Below are positions 18,301 to 27,589 of a stretch of 64,000 nucleotides of DNA, piece by piece. The stretch's first letter is position 1, and each line of letters starts with the position of its first letter. The position numbers and the translations under genes were made by a program. Origin of the DNA: Brumimicrobium aurantiacum (GTDB taxonomy: Bacteria; Bacteroidota; Bacteroidia; Flavobacteriales_D; Crocinitomicaceae); the NCBI RefSeq assembly GCF_003402975.1, contig NZ_QURB01000001.1:558001-622000 (forward strand), in the 5' to 3' direction. The notes below the pieces were generated by a model. That model was not told the origin of the DNA, did no database searches, and was given only the letters and a program-made list of their open reading frames with translations.

Positions 18301-18971
18301 ATCATGCTTTTTGTTACCGCAATGAAAAAACAAAGGAAACCAAAAGCATAAAAACAGAAAATCAAAAATTGTTTTGAGGTACTCAATGATTTTTCTTGAT
18401 GTACAGTAAGATAAAAGAGTTCCTCACCATTCAAAGATTTAATGGCTACACTATTCTCATTTGCCTTAGAATGAATTGTTACATCATTAGTTGTGCTAAA
18501 TGCAGCTGTCAATTTATTCTTCAAGGCACTGTTCTCGAAAAAGAAATCATTTTTGATTTTACTTCCTAAAACAACCGTTAAATCATGCACATTGAACTGG
18601 TCAATTAAATAATGTCCATTTGAGAAAGCATCAACATAATGTGCATCATTTTCTTTTAGTTTATGCTCAAAGTTAATTTGATTTGAATTCCAATAAACCA
18701 GAGAATCATTACGAATAATTTGAATTACATAATCACTTTCTTGGAATTCTTCAATAGACCAGATATAGGATAAGGTATTCCTTCGAACAACGTTTTCTAG
18801 AGATTTTTTATAGTTCGTCTGACTTTTTTCGAGTGCAGAAAAATCTTCTTGAAATCTAATTTCTTCACTTTCAATTGCCGTATTGTAGAATACAGAATAA
18901 GTAGACCACGATAAAATGATACTAATTAAGGCCAGAATAAGCCACCTCGTTTTGTTTGAAATAGATTTCAT
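15318..18971 (-). CDS. Large multi-pass sensor histidine kinase (NtrY-like)
   Basis: About 1217 residues, more than twice the usual kinase length. The N-terminal two-thirds alternate extracytoplasmic segments with many TM helices (one at the N-terminus, a block of about eight around residues 200-450, another pair near 720-770, and one near 960). A HAMP domain (WITAPLRLIQQSF...GDDEIGALV) leads into HisKA with VAHEIKNPLTPMKLS, His about 1008, and HATPase_c with NNLVKNAIQATPDG, HDQGTGIP and GSGLGLAMVKQII. I start it at the ATG at 18971; the frame before it begins only with a TTG. The HEIKNPLTP box is NtrY-like. No response regulator is adjacent. The 23-nt gap to uridine kinase suggests co-transcription. 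Confidence 0.88.
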   Translation of the reverse strand: MKSISNKTRWLILALISIILSWSTYSVFYNTAIESEEIRFQEDFSALEKSQTNYKKSLENVVRRNTLSYIWSIEEFQESDYVIQIIRNDSLVYWNSNQINFEHKLKENDAHYVDAFSNGHYLIDQFNVHDLTVVLGSKIKNDFFFENSALKNKLTAAFSTTNDVTIHSKANENSVAIKSLNGEELFYLTVHQEKSLSTSKQFLIFCFYAFGFLCFFIAVTKSMIPLAKKYKWLIVVYPVSIVVLRYFSIKNAWIKLFSEFELYDPILYANSSLIPNLGSLILTMIFAAIIVWWVLYFLDTLKEDNRRGAAVLVIAYLFVLSFSGFISYIFESLIINSSISMKIDEVFTLSLYSVIALVIISFLFLAYYLLIRLVSLKLISSTIPLNILAILWFISGSVFIFIEIAFVQKNIFNALWPVLLNALFFYLATKNQRLNTFKYHIAIVIVVGFYGAIILFENNESNEHQKRELYANQLISDQDPNMEMEYASTMDQLIENDEFYQLLRDAELFNAPNLSSSIESCCFGDFWERYEMSFFFFQPDGTPLVDYISNQSKTIQEIKHLIQFHSTASSITDDLYFITDYYDQLSYIGHREITNVDGAKLDFYVLFKSKKIPEQIGFPRILMNEKTYALQDLEDYSIARYSKGELVMRFGSYNFPTTIEYFTGKMNVKTGFLTTGGMSHLVYQQNGGQAVVISKPEKRLIEKLSTFSYLVLFFGVFALIVLLFFNWRSIFPLTSLQLSLKVQVVLIGMVVGSFIVFAFVAIQNVSQQYSIYTNDNLKEKLYSVEIEIDQKIGDKDKLDPEVNGDYLNYILRKFSNVFITDINFYTLDGNLFATSQPKIYNKGLSAKQMNSQAFYAMNFNQRSEFIHKEDIGELSFLSAYLPYENHEGKLLGYINLQHFSKQNAFENQMNDFIVAVINIAVLLLVFTVVVAIFISGWITAPLRLIQQSFRKVELGKENTPIEYEGDDEIGALVKDYNNKLVELELKAMQLAQSERETAWREMAKQVAHEIKNPLTPMKLSVQHFQRSFDVNDPNAKEKMQRIANSLIEQINTLTKIANEFSNFAKMPKANEEELNLVPILHNIVDLYSSQDVRITLDLDEASEWIVFADRNLLLRVFNNLVKNAIQATPDGEITAVLIACREDGSDYEISVHDQGTGIPIEIQKKMFSPNFTTKTTGSGLGLAMVKQIIMNHNGEVWFTSRLGEGTTFFIRLPKYNG

Positions 18972-19003
18972 TACAAACAAAACTAACTATTTTAAAGCAA
19001 TAA

Positions 19004-19621
19004 TTACTTTAGTTTAGGAAGTACAGGGTCTAAAACACCTGTTAAACGTAAAAAATCATTTTCTGAACGACTGTCGTTATGATAAATGAAATCAGATTTT
19101 GTTTCGTGTGGTGCTAAGAAAGAATTATAGCAAGGAATCACATGGTTATCCCATTGATACATAATTTCTGAACGAGAATACCCTCTCGACTCTTGGTCAC
19201 GGTAAATTCTTCTATCTAACTGGATTGCAGGATCAACATCAACAAAAATGCTAAAATCTAACAATTCTCTCACCTCTTCATATTCGAATACAAAAAGTCC
19301 TTCGACAATGAGTAAAGGTGAAGGCTCAATAGTAATTAAGACATTTCTATTGTTTCCTGCGTTGAATTGATACTCAAAAACCTCGATGCTTTTTCCACTG
19401 GTTAAGTCCTTCAAGTCTTGAACCAATCTTTCTTTATCAAGTGCTGTTGGTAAGTCGAAATTCACTTTTCCGTTCGTATCAACAGACTGTTCCTCAATTG
19501 GTTTATAATAGTTGTCCATCGAGAAAACTGACGGGCTATAATCACTGTATGTTTCAGCTAATCGGTTTAACAATGTCGTTTTTCCTGATCCACTTCCTCC
19601 ACAAATTCCAATAACCTTCAT
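19004..19621 (-). CDS. udk: Uridine kinase
   Basis: A 205-residue P-loop kinase phosphorylating uridine/cytidine in pyrimidine salvage. Walker A is GICGGSGSGKTTL. FSMDNYYKP holds the catalytic Asp, NFDLPTALD the nucleoside site, and IVEGLFVFE the Walker B-like strand; the lid region includes RRIYRDQESRGYS. Length matches the bacterial family. It starts 5 nt after the stop of the secreted protein gene upstream and is followed by the large kinase gene, so it is the middle gene of an apparent three-gene operon. No functional link between the three is obvious. Confidence 0.92.
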   Translation of the reverse strand: MKVIGICGGSGSGKTTLLNRLAETYSDYSPSVFSMDNYYKPIEEQSVDTNGKVNFDLPTALDKERLVQDLKDLTSGKSIEVFEYQFNAGNNRNVLITIEPSPLLIVEGLFVFEYEEVRELLDFSIFVDVDPAIQLDRRIYRDQESRGYSRSEIMYQWDNHVIPCYNSFLAPHETKSDFIYHNDSRSENDFLRLTGVLDPVLPKLK

Positions 19622-19626
19622 ACCTT

Positions 19627-20850
19627 CTACTTAAAAATGATTTTTTCTTGCTTACTAATATTTTCCGTTGATGTTGAAACTGGAACTCCATTAATAAGGT
19701 GCACAAAATTAGAAGTTTTATTATTTGTTTTGAAAGAACTTGGATTAAATTGAACATTATCCAATGAATTAATTGAAAAATCACGTGTAATCACCTTACT
19801 TTCCTTGATTTGATAAGCACCTGAATTATCATCAATTTTATTCGTTACAAATAAATCACCATCTAATTCGAAATAAAAAACCGAAGCATCCGGATTTCTG
19901 TCTTCATTTGGATTTCCACTACATGAATTTAAAACATCAATTTTTCCTTTTTCATTTTCACCATAAATCTTCAAACAACTTGTTTTGGCATCATTTACCA
20001 TAAAGTAAAATTTTCCATGATTAAAAACGCCTTTTCCTCTCGCTGTATATCGATCTTCATCCTCAACATAAGTACTTCCATCAAGGTTCAAAGTGTTAAA
20101 TTCGGAAAATATAGGTTGAACATTATTCATTTTAAATGAAGATGCTATCAATTCATCTCCTTTTGGGGTAAAACCAATAAAGTTTGCGGATTGACTATTG
20201 CCATCTGTAGAATAATAACTGAAGTAAATAGACGAAAGATTTGAACCTGCGTATAAAATTGGATCAACCATTTCTTTCTTTTTCATCTTCATCTCTGTTG
20301 CAGGCGCTTTATAATGATAAACTCTGTTGTTATGATGCGTAATTGAAACGAATATATTTTCGATAATGTCTTCACTTTTGATTGGCAATTGGAAATAGAA
20401 AACAATTGATTCTGGCGTATTGACCACCTCTGTTAATTCCATTTCACTTGGAATTGTGTAGCCATAAGTACGTATCACCTTCAAAACATCAAACTTTGTA
20501 GATACAATATTCCCACTTTGGTTGATTTGGTGGTAATGAATGAAGTTTTTCTTTGGACTAAAGTTTTCAATTAAATAAACATAATCTGTTTCATCTGAAA
20601 CAATCAATTTAGCATCATCTACACTTGGATAAATAATCTTATCCCATATTGCTTCTCCATCATGATTCAGTAAATTAACTTCGATATCATTTTTAGCTCC
20701 TGATAAATCTTTTGATAATAAAAGTGTACCATGGTGAGGCCACTCTACCATTTTATAAAATGGATATTTCCCTTTGGGCACTTCAACTTGAGCATAAATA
20801 TTTGAAAAGGAGATCAAAAGAAAAATAAACAGACTAAGGAAATACTTCAT
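19627..20850 (-). CDS. Secreted protein of unknown function
   Basis: A 407-residue protein with a clear signal peptide (about residues 1-20, ending NIYAQ). The rest is rich in beta-strand-like segments (VYLIENFSPKKNFIHYH, GKFYFMVNDAKTSCLKIYGE) that could form a beta-propeller of about six repeats, but I recognise no named family. It has no lipobox, TM segment or type IX sorting tail, so it is probably periplasmic. It heads the operon with udk and the large sensor kinase, which would make a periplasmic sensory accessory conceivable. That is speculation. Confidence 0.7.
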   Translation of the reverse strand: MKYFLSLFIFLLISFSNIYAQVEVPKGKYPFYKMVEWPHHGTLLLSKDLSGAKNDIEVNLLNHDGEAIWDKIIYPSVDDAKLIVSDETDYVYLIENFSPKKNFIHYHQINQSGNIVSTKFDVLKVIRTYGYTIPSEMELTEVVNTPESIVFYFQLPIKSEDIIENIFVSITHHNNRVYHYKAPATEMKMKKKEMVDPILYAGSNLSSIYFSYYSTDGNSQSANFIGFTPKGDELIASSFKMNNVQPIFSEFNTLNLDGSTYVEDEDRYTARGKGVFNHGKFYFMVNDAKTSCLKIYGENEKGKIDVLNSCSGNPNEDRNPDASVFYFELDGDLFVTNKIDDNSGAYQIKESKVITRDFSINSLDNVQFNPSSFKTNNKTSNFVHLINGVPVSTSTENISKQEKIIFK

Positions 20851-21042
20851 TTTAATGGATTTTAATAATTAAAGCGTAAAAATACAGAATTATTCATTGG
20901 ATGAAGAAAACCAACCTCATGAACCTATCACTCGTTATTTATTAAGGTGTTTGTTTAGTTTATTCAAAGTGCCCCTTATTCTCAGTGAAATGTATTTACT
21001 TTGTATATTGATGTTCAACAATAATCAGGAATTCTTCGAAAT

Positions 21043-23331
21043 ATGAAATTTAGTTTATTTGCCCTTCTTTTTATCATTGTTCTTCCATTATTTGCTCAAC
21101 AAGGTGATGGTGGTGAACCACATGGTTATATCCAATTTTTAAAGTCTGGAGCTGAAATTCCAAGCTATGAATTTGACCAACCTAATATAGATGAATTGAG
21201 AGCCGAGGACGAAATCAACGATTCCCTTTTTAAAGGACCATGGCGATTTGGGTACAATCATGAAGTCAGTATAAATGTTGAGAACTCTGCAGCTTGGTTT
21301 ACCCAAGAAAATGGAGATCAACTGGGCTTTATTAAAATCACATCGGAAGAAGCTCAAACCATCAATTTGTCGTTTATCAATTCAAGAATACCAGAAGGCA
21401 ATGAACTGTATATTTATAATCCATCCAAAGACTTTATTTTAGGTAAATTCACTTCAAAGCATATTTACCAAGGTCAATTGGGTACAGAATTGGTGCCAGG
21501 AAGTACTGTTATTTTGGAGTATTTCGTCCCTCAATCAAATAGCAACAATATTGGAAATCTAGAAATCGCCAAAATAACTCATGGTTACCGAACAGCACAA
21601 GAATTTCGTACGCGTTCTTTCGGTTCTTCAGGAAGTTGTAATATGAATGTAAATTGTCCTGATGGAGCTCCTTTTGTAAACCAACGAAATAGCGCATTAA
21701 TGATCATCACAAGTGGAAACCTTTCTTGTTCTGGAGCATTAATCAACAACACAGAATTTGATGGAACACCTTATGTTTTAACAGCTAACCACTGTAATGA
21801 CAACAATCAAGCGAGTTGGGTTTTTAGATTCAATTGGCAGTCTGATGACTGTAACAACCCAACTTCTTCCCCATCGTTTGAATCTTTATCGGGTTCCGTT
21901 TTGCGTGCCAATCGATCTGAATCTGATTTTTTACTCGTCGAAATTACAGGAGGTCTTTCAAATGGAACAGTTCCTCAAAGTCATTCTCCTTATTTCGCAG
22001 GATGGAATAATGAAGATATTCCGCCTCTAATGTCGTTTAGCATTCATCATCCCTTGGGAGACATTAAGAAAATTTCATTTGATGACGATCCTTCAGTAGC
22101 TGTACAAGCGATGAATTCTACTGAAGCCAACAGTTCATGGAAAGTAATTTGGGATAGAAATACAACAACGCAAAGTGCTTCTTCAGGCGCGTCATTATTC
22201 AATCAAGAAGGGAAAATAATTGGACAGTTATGGGGCGGAAATGCAAGTTGTGATCCTACTTCACTAGATGAAGATTATTTTGGACGAATACACAATTCTT
22301 GGGAACCAACTGGAAGTACAAGCAGCAATCAGTTAAAACATTGGTTGGATCCAAATAATAGTGGTGTTGGTGAAATCATTGGTTTTGATCCTTACAATAC
22401 TCCACTCAACGACAATGTTTCTATCATTAGTTTGAAAGGGTATAACGATAATCTTTGCGCTGATTCATATACACCAGAACTTAAAATTTTAAATCTTGGT
22501 GCAAATACTTTGACTTCATTAAACATCATGTACTCCTATAACGGAACAGTTCAAACCATGAATTGGACAGGTAGTTTAAGTACTTATTCTTCAAGTGTTG
22601 TTCAATTGCCTTCCATGACTCAAGTGGATGGTCAGAACAATATTGAAATACAATTGCTTGACCCGAATGGAACAACAGATCAAGACCCTTCAGACAATCA
22701 AATCATTGAAAGTTATGATGCTAATCCTTCGGCTGTTTCTTTAGATTTTGATTTTTACCTTGGCTGTTATGGGGAAGAAGTTTCTTGGAAATTGATTGAT
22801 GAAAACAATGCGATCCTTTACGAAGGAGATGATTATTCAAATGGAAATACAAGCAATTTAGTTTCTGAAAACTTCTGTTTATTGGAAGGTTGTTATGAAC
22901 TTATTTTAGAAGATGATAATGGTGACGGTGTAGAAGGAGCTGCTTACAACGAATGCGATTATTCTGGAAGTATGACCCTAACACAAACTGATAACGGCAG
23001 TGTTTTAGCTGAATTACTAGAAGCAAATGCCAATTTCGGTTCAGAAATCTCTTTTAATTTTTGTGTAGAAGACGTTTCATTAGCAAAAGAAACACTCGAA
23101 AAAAATGTATTAATTTATCCTAATCCTTCAAATGGATATTTTACCATTGATATGAATTTCGCGGGACAAAAAACCATCGAAATACGCAGTATAGCAGGAC
23201 AAATAATCTCTATACACGATACTAATTCAGATCAATTGAAGGTTAACAATGCTCAGCTTTCATCAGGAATTTACTTGGTAAACATTTCGAGTTCATCAAA
23301 CAGCATCACTAGAAAAGTAATAATAGAATAA
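21043..23331 (+). CDS. Secreted trypsin-like serine protease with type IX sorting domain
   Basis: A 762-residue exoenzyme. Signal peptide 1-18 (ending LFAQ), a pro/N-terminal beta region, then a lysyl-endopeptidase-like S1 domain beginning GSCNMNVNCPDG. The triad reads His250 (LTANHC), Asp295 (SESDFLLVEI) and Ser381 (SASSGASLF). The oxyanion GTSGSP motif of Lys-C is altered to ASSGAS, but the Ser-Gly pair is kept. Paired Cys match the family. A CARDB-like beta domain and a second Cys-containing region follow. Residues about 688-762 are a type A T9SS C-terminal domain (IYPNPSNGYFTI, GQIISIHD, LSSGIYLVNI). The gene stands alone and is probably exported to the surface or released. Confidence 0.88.
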   Translation: MKFSLFALLFIIVLPLFAQQGDGGEPHGYIQFLKSGAEIPSYEFDQPNIDELRAEDEINDSLFKGPWRFGYNHEVSINVENSAAWFTQENGDQLGFIKITSEEAQTINLSFINSRIPEGNELYIYNPSKDFILGKFTSKHIYQGQLGTELVPGSTVILEYFVPQSNSNNIGNLEIAKITHGYRTAQEFRTRSFGSSGSCNMNVNCPDGAPFVNQRNSALMIITSGNLSCSGALINNTEFDGTPYVLTANHCNDNNQASWVFRFNWQSDDCNNPTSSPSFESLSGSVLRANRSESDFLLVEITGGLSNGTVPQSHSPYFAGWNNEDIPPLMSFSIHHPLGDIKKISFDDDPSVAVQAMNSTEANSSWKVIWDRNTTTQSASSGASLFNQEGKIIGQLWGGNASCDPTSLDEDYFGRIHNSWEPTGSTSSNQLKHWLDPNNSGVGEIIGFDPYNTPLNDNVSIISLKGYNDNLCADSYTPELKILNLGANTLTSLNIMYSYNGTVQTMNWTGSLSTYSSSVVQLPSMTQVDGQNNIEIQLLDPNGTTDQDPSDNQIIESYDANPSAVSLDFDFYLGCYGEEVSWKLIDENNAILYEGDDYSNGNTSNLVSENFCLLEGCYELILEDDNGDGVEGAAYNECDYSGSMTLTQTDNGSVLAELLEANANFGSEISFNFCVEDVSLAKETLEKNVLIYPNPSNGYFTIDMNFAGQKTIEIRSIAGQIISIHDTNSDQLKVNNAQLSSGIYLVNISSSSNSITRKVIIE

Positions 23332-23344
23332 TACCACTCTTCTT

Positions 23345-23379
23345 TTTGTAATACAGCGCATAAATTATATGTAACTTTG
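23345..23379 (+). promoter_or_regulatory. Promoter of hemW (predicted leaderless)
   Basis: -33 TTTG (23345-23348) and a perfect -7 TAACTTTG (23372-23379), spacer 23 nt. The ATG begins only 4 nt after the -7 element, so transcription should begin at or inside the start codon. Confidence 0.55.
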
Positions 23380-23383
23380 CGTT

Positions 23384-24508
23384 ATGGCAGGTATTTACAT
23401 CCACATTCCATTTTGTAAACAAAAGTGTACTTATTGCGATTTTCATTTTAGCACGAGCTTTAAGTCTTATCGTGAAAAGATGATTCAAGCCATTTGTTTG
23501 GAGTTAACACAACGTGTTGACTATCTTCAAAATCAAAGTATTTCTACGGTGTATTTTGGTGGAGGAACACCTTCTTTACTTACCAAAGAAGAACTGAAAA
23601 AGATCGTTGATACAGTAAGTAAAAACTACACCGTTGAGGAAGATTTTGAATTTACTTTAGAGGCTAATCCAGACGATATTACTGAAGCACAATTAGAAAT
23701 GTGGAAGGCAGCTGGAGTTAACCGTTTAAGTATTGGTTTACAATCTTTTCTACAAGAAGATTTGGATTGGATGAACAGGGCACATACTGCAATAGAATCA
23801 GAAAGTGCCGTTCGGTTAGCAAAAAAGTTTGGGTTTCAGCTCACCGTTGATTTGATTTATGGATTACCTAATCGAAGTTTAAACGATTGGAAAAACAACA
23901 TTCAAAAATTAACATCACTTGATCCTGAACATATTTCTGCCTACTGTTTAACCATAGAAAAAAGAACAGCCTTACATCACATGGTTGATAAAGGAGATTT
24001 ACCTCAGGTGAGTGAAGACGACCAATCGGAGCAATTTGAAATGCTCTTGCAGGAAATGAATAATGCCGGTTATCATCAATATGAGATTTCAAATTTTGCA
24101 AAAGGAGAAAATTATTCACGTCATAATTCAAATTATTGGAATGGCGTTGATTATTTAGGAATAGGACCTTCTGCACATTCTTTTGATGGTAAAAGTCGCC
24201 GTTGGAACATCGCCAACAATCCAAAATATATAAAAGGAATTTTTGAAGGTTTTAGCAACCACGAAGACGAAATATTGAGCTCAACTGATCAATTTAACGA
24301 ATTACTTTTAACTGGCTTGAGAACAAAATGGGGTGTTAATTATAAGAAACTCTCCGAACTTCATAAACCTTCAGAAGCATTTATAAAACAGCTTAATTCT
24401 TTTAGATCCTTTGGATTAATTCAAGAAGAAACAGATACAATTTTATTGACTCAAAAAGGGAAGTTACAAGCTGATTATATTGCCGCTATGTTGTTTTTGG
24501 AGGAGTAA
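23384..24508 (+). CDS. hemW: Radical SAM haem chaperone/coproporphyrinogen III oxidase-like protein
   Basis: A 374-residue radical SAM protein. The N-terminus IYIHIPFCKQKCTYCDFHF has the CxxxCxxC cluster site and the HemN/HemW-type Cys-x-Phe continuation. GGGTPSLL and the LEANPDDI and SIGLQSF strands belong to the SAM barrel, and a C-terminal HemN_C domain includes NELLLTGLRTKWGV. The absence of the long HemN N-terminal extension points to HemW, which inserts or carries haem, rather than the oxygen-independent oxidase. Its promoter leaves essentially no 5' leader. The neighbour on the other strand ends 7 nt away. Confidence 0.9.
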   Translation: MAGIYIHIPFCKQKCTYCDFHFSTSFKSYREKMIQAICLELTQRVDYLQNQSISTVYFGGGTPSLLTKEELKKIVDTVSKNYTVEEDFEFTLEANPDDITEAQLEMWKAAGVNRLSIGLQSFLQEDLDWMNRAHTAIESESAVRLAKKFGFQLTVDLIYGLPNRSLNDWKNNIQKLTSLDPEHISAYCLTIEKRTALHHMVDKGDLPQVSEDDQSEQFEMLLQEMNNAGYHQYEISNFAKGENYSRHNSNYWNGVDYLGIGPSAHSFDGKSRRWNIANNPKYIKGIFEGFSNHEDEILSSTDQFNELLLTGLRTKWGVNYKKLSELHKPSEAFIKQLNSFRSFGLIQEETDTILLTQKGKLQADYIAAMLFLEE

Positions 24509-24515
24509 TTTAAAA

Positions 24516-26678
24516 TTACTTGAGTAAAGAGAAATGTCCTTGATGCTCATGGAAAATCTCCCTATGATTTCTATATTTTATTCTCCAAATATATACACCG
24601 TCTTTGGCAATTTTTCCATTTACTCTACCATTCCAACCTTCTTTTGTATTGGTTGTTTCAAAGATTTTTGACCCCCAACGATCGTAAATTTCGAATTGAT
24701 AATCAGTAACATCATAAATAATGGGTAAAAACACCTCATTATAATCGTCGTTATCAGGAGTAAATGCTGTTGGAACATAAAATGTTGTTTGCGGCTCAAC
24801 GAAAATCGTTCTAATCGCAGTGTCTTTACATCCAAACTCATTAGTTACTACTTGATATGGATAATGATAACCACCTTCTATAAACTGAAAAGACAAATTA
24901 CGTTGGGTAGTATCTACTTCATCATTAAGTTGATAAAAATGTTCTTCACTATCAATACTATGATCACTAAGGAAAACTTCAGTTTCGAAAACATTTGTTA
25001 CTTCTGGTGTTACAGAAAAATCTGCAATTGGCGGAGGATAAACCTTAATGTACATTGGCTTCTCTAATTTAAGTGTATCTATACACCCATCCAAAGTAAT
25101 GATTTCGAGGCTCACATCGTATACACCTGCATGCTCGTATGTATGAATAGGATTGGCCAATATAGATGAAGCTCCATCACCAAAAGTCCATGTATATTCC
25201 ATTGGCGAAGTAGTTACACTCTCATCTAAGAATTGTACTTCAGCAGGAGCACAAAACAAGCCTGACTCAAAATCAAAATCAACTATAGGTTGAACATGAA
25301 CAGTTATCGAATCTTCAAAACTTTCCTCACATGTATTCCAAGTCACCGTATAGTTTATGGGATAAACTCCAGGAGCATTGAAAGTCACACCAGAAACATC
25401 CTCTGTAGAATCAATTTCAGGATTAGCATTTGGTCCAAACTCCCATAAAAAAGAAGCTCCATTTCCATAATCGCCTTCTCCTTCAAAGTCAAATGAGTTC
25501 CCATCAATACACTGATCCTCTGGAGGTTCAAAATTCACATTTAAACTTTCATAAACGTTGAAGTCTTGAACTGAAGAATCTGAACAGGGCCATCCTGGAT
25601 TCATATATAGCGTTACTTGATAAGTTCCTTCGGAAGGAAAAGTATACGATGGTTCAAATTGAGTACTTGTTGCATTAGGATCGGTCGGCACCCCAAAATC
25701 CCATAAATAATTCGTTCCTCCATAACTGTTATTTTCAAAGTTGATGGTTAATCCATCACAAAAACTATTAAATGAGGGTAGTTCATCTTGAGGAACGATT
25801 TCAGCCGCCGCAGAGATATCACAATTAAAAACAGTAAACAAGAAATCTCTTTTAGTTGTACTGATTAAATTCCCATTTCTGTATTCACTTACACATACTC
25901 CTACTACAAATTTCCCTACTAAATCTGGAGATGCAACCATTAATCCTGTATTTGGATCAATTGTAATGGGACCATTCACCCCAAAAGGAATTGTTTCATT
26001 AAATCCATTTTCCCAAACGACGTAGTTTGGAGGTGGGTAATTCGGAGGATTTGGTGCAGGATTAGCATTCGAACCACCATGGTAAGGAGTACATAATTCA
26101 TACACTAAAATGTCTCCATCAGGATCAGTTGCTGAATGATCAAAAATTAAATCATCATTATTACATAATAATAGCGGTGGATAATTATCAAAACTAGGAC
26201 TACTATTACAAGTAATTCCCGAAGCTGTTCCTGGAATCTCAGCTAATAAAGTTAACCCTTCACTATCAGGATTCATTAAATTGATGATTCCTGGACCACG
26301 ACAGCATCTTTCATAAGTTACGATATAACCATTTTGATTTGGAGGTAAAGTGATAACATGCGTATACTCTGCTCCTTGTACACAAATATCATCTGGTGGT
26401 GTAACACATGGATTACTAAATTCTACTGGTAAGTTGATACTTCCTGTAAACGGAACCGCTTCCGTTGATATTCTATTATTTGTTCCTTTTTCAAAAACAC
26501 CTAAATACAATGGTATATCAAACCCTGCTCCATTGCTATTGCAATCTCTGTAAACTTTGATTGTTATCTTGTATTGATCATTTCCCAAACACTCATAAGA
26601 AATCTCTCCTCCAACAATATGGGAAGCCATAATTTGAAAGCTAAAAAACATTAATATGATTGCAAGTAGGTGTTTCAT
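24516..26678 (-). CDS. PKD-domain surface protein with gliding-motility type B sorting domain
   Basis: About 720 residues from the ATG at 26678. The longer frame begins at a TTG, and the ATG is where the signal peptide MKHLLAIILMFFSFQIMA starts. Just after it comes SHIVGGEISYECLG, an N-terminal domain I know from many Bacteroidetes adhesins. The middle carries at least three PKD-like beta domains (YLWDFGVP, FLWEFGP, YTWTFGDGAS). The C-terminus is the gliding motility-associated domain: FYVPTAFTPDNDDYNEVFLP, YDRWGSKIFE and GVYIWRIKYR. That is a type B T9SS cargo signal, so the protein should be cell-surface exposed and perhaps part of an adhesion or motility structure. It starts about 31 nt downstream of the epimerase gene. 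Confidence 0.9.
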   Translation of the reverse strand: MKHLLAIILMFFSFQIMASHIVGGEISYECLGNDQYKITIKVYRDCNSNGAGFDIPLYLGVFEKGTNNRISTEAVPFTGSINLPVEFSNPCVTPPDDICVQGAEYTHVITLPPNQNGYIVTYERCCRGPGIINLMNPDSEGLTLLAEIPGTASGITCNSSPSFDNYPPLLLCNNDDLIFDHSATDPDGDILVYELCTPYHGGSNANPAPNPPNYPPPNYVVWENGFNETIPFGVNGPITIDPNTGLMVASPDLVGKFVVGVCVSEYRNGNLISTTKRDFLFTVFNCDISAAAEIVPQDELPSFNSFCDGLTINFENNSYGGTNYLWDFGVPTDPNATSTQFEPSYTFPSEGTYQVTLYMNPGWPCSDSSVQDFNVYESLNVNFEPPEDQCIDGNSFDFEGEGDYGNGASFLWEFGPNANPEIDSTEDVSGVTFNAPGVYPINYTVTWNTCEESFEDSITVHVQPIVDFDFESGLFCAPAEVQFLDESVTTSPMEYTWTFGDGASSILANPIHTYEHAGVYDVSLEIITLDGCIDTLKLEKPMYIKVYPPPIADFSVTPEVTNVFETEVFLSDHSIDSEEHFYQLNDEVDTTQRNLSFQFIEGGYHYPYQVVTNEFGCKDTAIRTIFVEPQTTFYVPTAFTPDNDDYNEVFLPIIYDVTDYQFEIYDRWGSKIFETTNTKEGWNGRVNGKIAKDGVYIWRIKYRNHREIFHEHQGHFSLLK

Positions 26679-26709
26679 TCCTACTAAATTACATAAAATA
26701 CTGTACAAT

Positions 26710-27510
26710 TCAATACTTGAATTCAGGAAAAGTATACGGATCTAAATACCTGAAATTGAACCCATAACAATTCGTTAGTTTATCATTTCCAATAATCTTA
26801 TATTCTTTTTCTTCTTCATCAAATAAAGGAAGTTCCATATTGAGTTGATTCGCTGCAAAACTGTAGTAATCCCTTTTTGTAGGATGTTTTGGTGCCGCAG
26901 CATTTAACTGTTCTCCCCAGATGGAATTTTCTAACACAAAGTTTATCAATCGAATACAGTCTTCTTGATGAATTAAATTAACAGGTTCATTACCTCCGCT
27001 TATTGTTCTTCCAGACATATACTTTACAGGATTTCTGTCTTCCCCCACTAATCCGGACATGCGTAATATTGTTAATCGATCACCCGAAAAATCACTCAGT
27101 ATTTTTTCGGCTTCAATTAAAAAAGCGGCGTTTCGCATTGTTCCATCTAAAGGATCATCTTCTGTTACAATTTGATTTTTATTGGCGTATACTGAAGTTG
27201 AACCAATGAAAATAATTTTAGCCGAAGAATTAAGTTGTTGCACTATTTTAAGCAAATAATTTCCGTAATTTTCTTTTAAACTTGAAGGTGGAATATTGAG
27301 CAAAAGCACATCACATTGATTGAGCCATTCCTGTTGCGTATAATTTTCTTTGGTGAGTAGATGCGTGTGAATTCCCTTCTTTTGAAGTTGTTCTATTTTT
27401 TCTGGTGATGTCGTTGTTCCGTGAACTATTTTTCCTTGGCTTATCCAGTCCTCAGCTACTGGTGTTCCTAACCAACCACAACCTACAACTCCGTATATCT
27501 CCTTTCTCAT
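26710..27510 (-). CDS. NAD(P)-binding epimerase-like protein (atypical SDR, YeeZ-like)
   Basis: A 266-residue atypical short-chain dehydrogenase. The N-terminal Rossmann motif is VVGCGWLGTPVA. IFIGSTSVYANKN resembles the S/T-containing strand of extended SDRs but without a clear YxxxK pair, as in the YeeZ/SDR_a5 group. A late segment (NLIHQEDCIRLINFV) is typical of nucleotide-sugar epimerase relatives. Substrate is unknown. It lies between recA and the PKD surface protein on the same strand, separated from recA by a strong terminator, so it begins a new unit. Confidence 0.78.
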   Translation of the reverse strand: MRKEIYGVVGCGWLGTPVAEDWISQGKIVHGTTTSPEKIEQLQKKGIHTHLLTKENYTQQEWLNQCDVLLLNIPPSSLKENYGNYLLKIVQQLNSSAKIIFIGSTSVYANKNQIVTEDDPLDGTMRNAAFLIEAEKILSDFSGDRLTILRMSGLVGEDRNPVKYMSGRTISGGNEPVNLIHQEDCIRLINFVLENSIWGEQLNAAAPKHPTKRDYYSFAANQLNMELPLFDEEEKEYKIIGNDKLTNCYGFNFRYLDPYTFPEFKY

Positions 27511-27543
27511 AAAGTTTCTAATTTAAAAATGTAAGGTAACAAA

Positions 27544-27569
27544 AAAAGGTGTGAACGAATCCACACCTT
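27544..27569 (-). terminator. Rho-independent terminator of recA
   Basis: On the minus strand AAAGGTGTG, an 8-nt loop and CACACCTTT form a 9-bp perfect stem followed by TTTT, 20 nt past the recA stop codon. Confidence 0.85.
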
Positions 27570-27589
27570 TCCACATAAACGATATGCAA

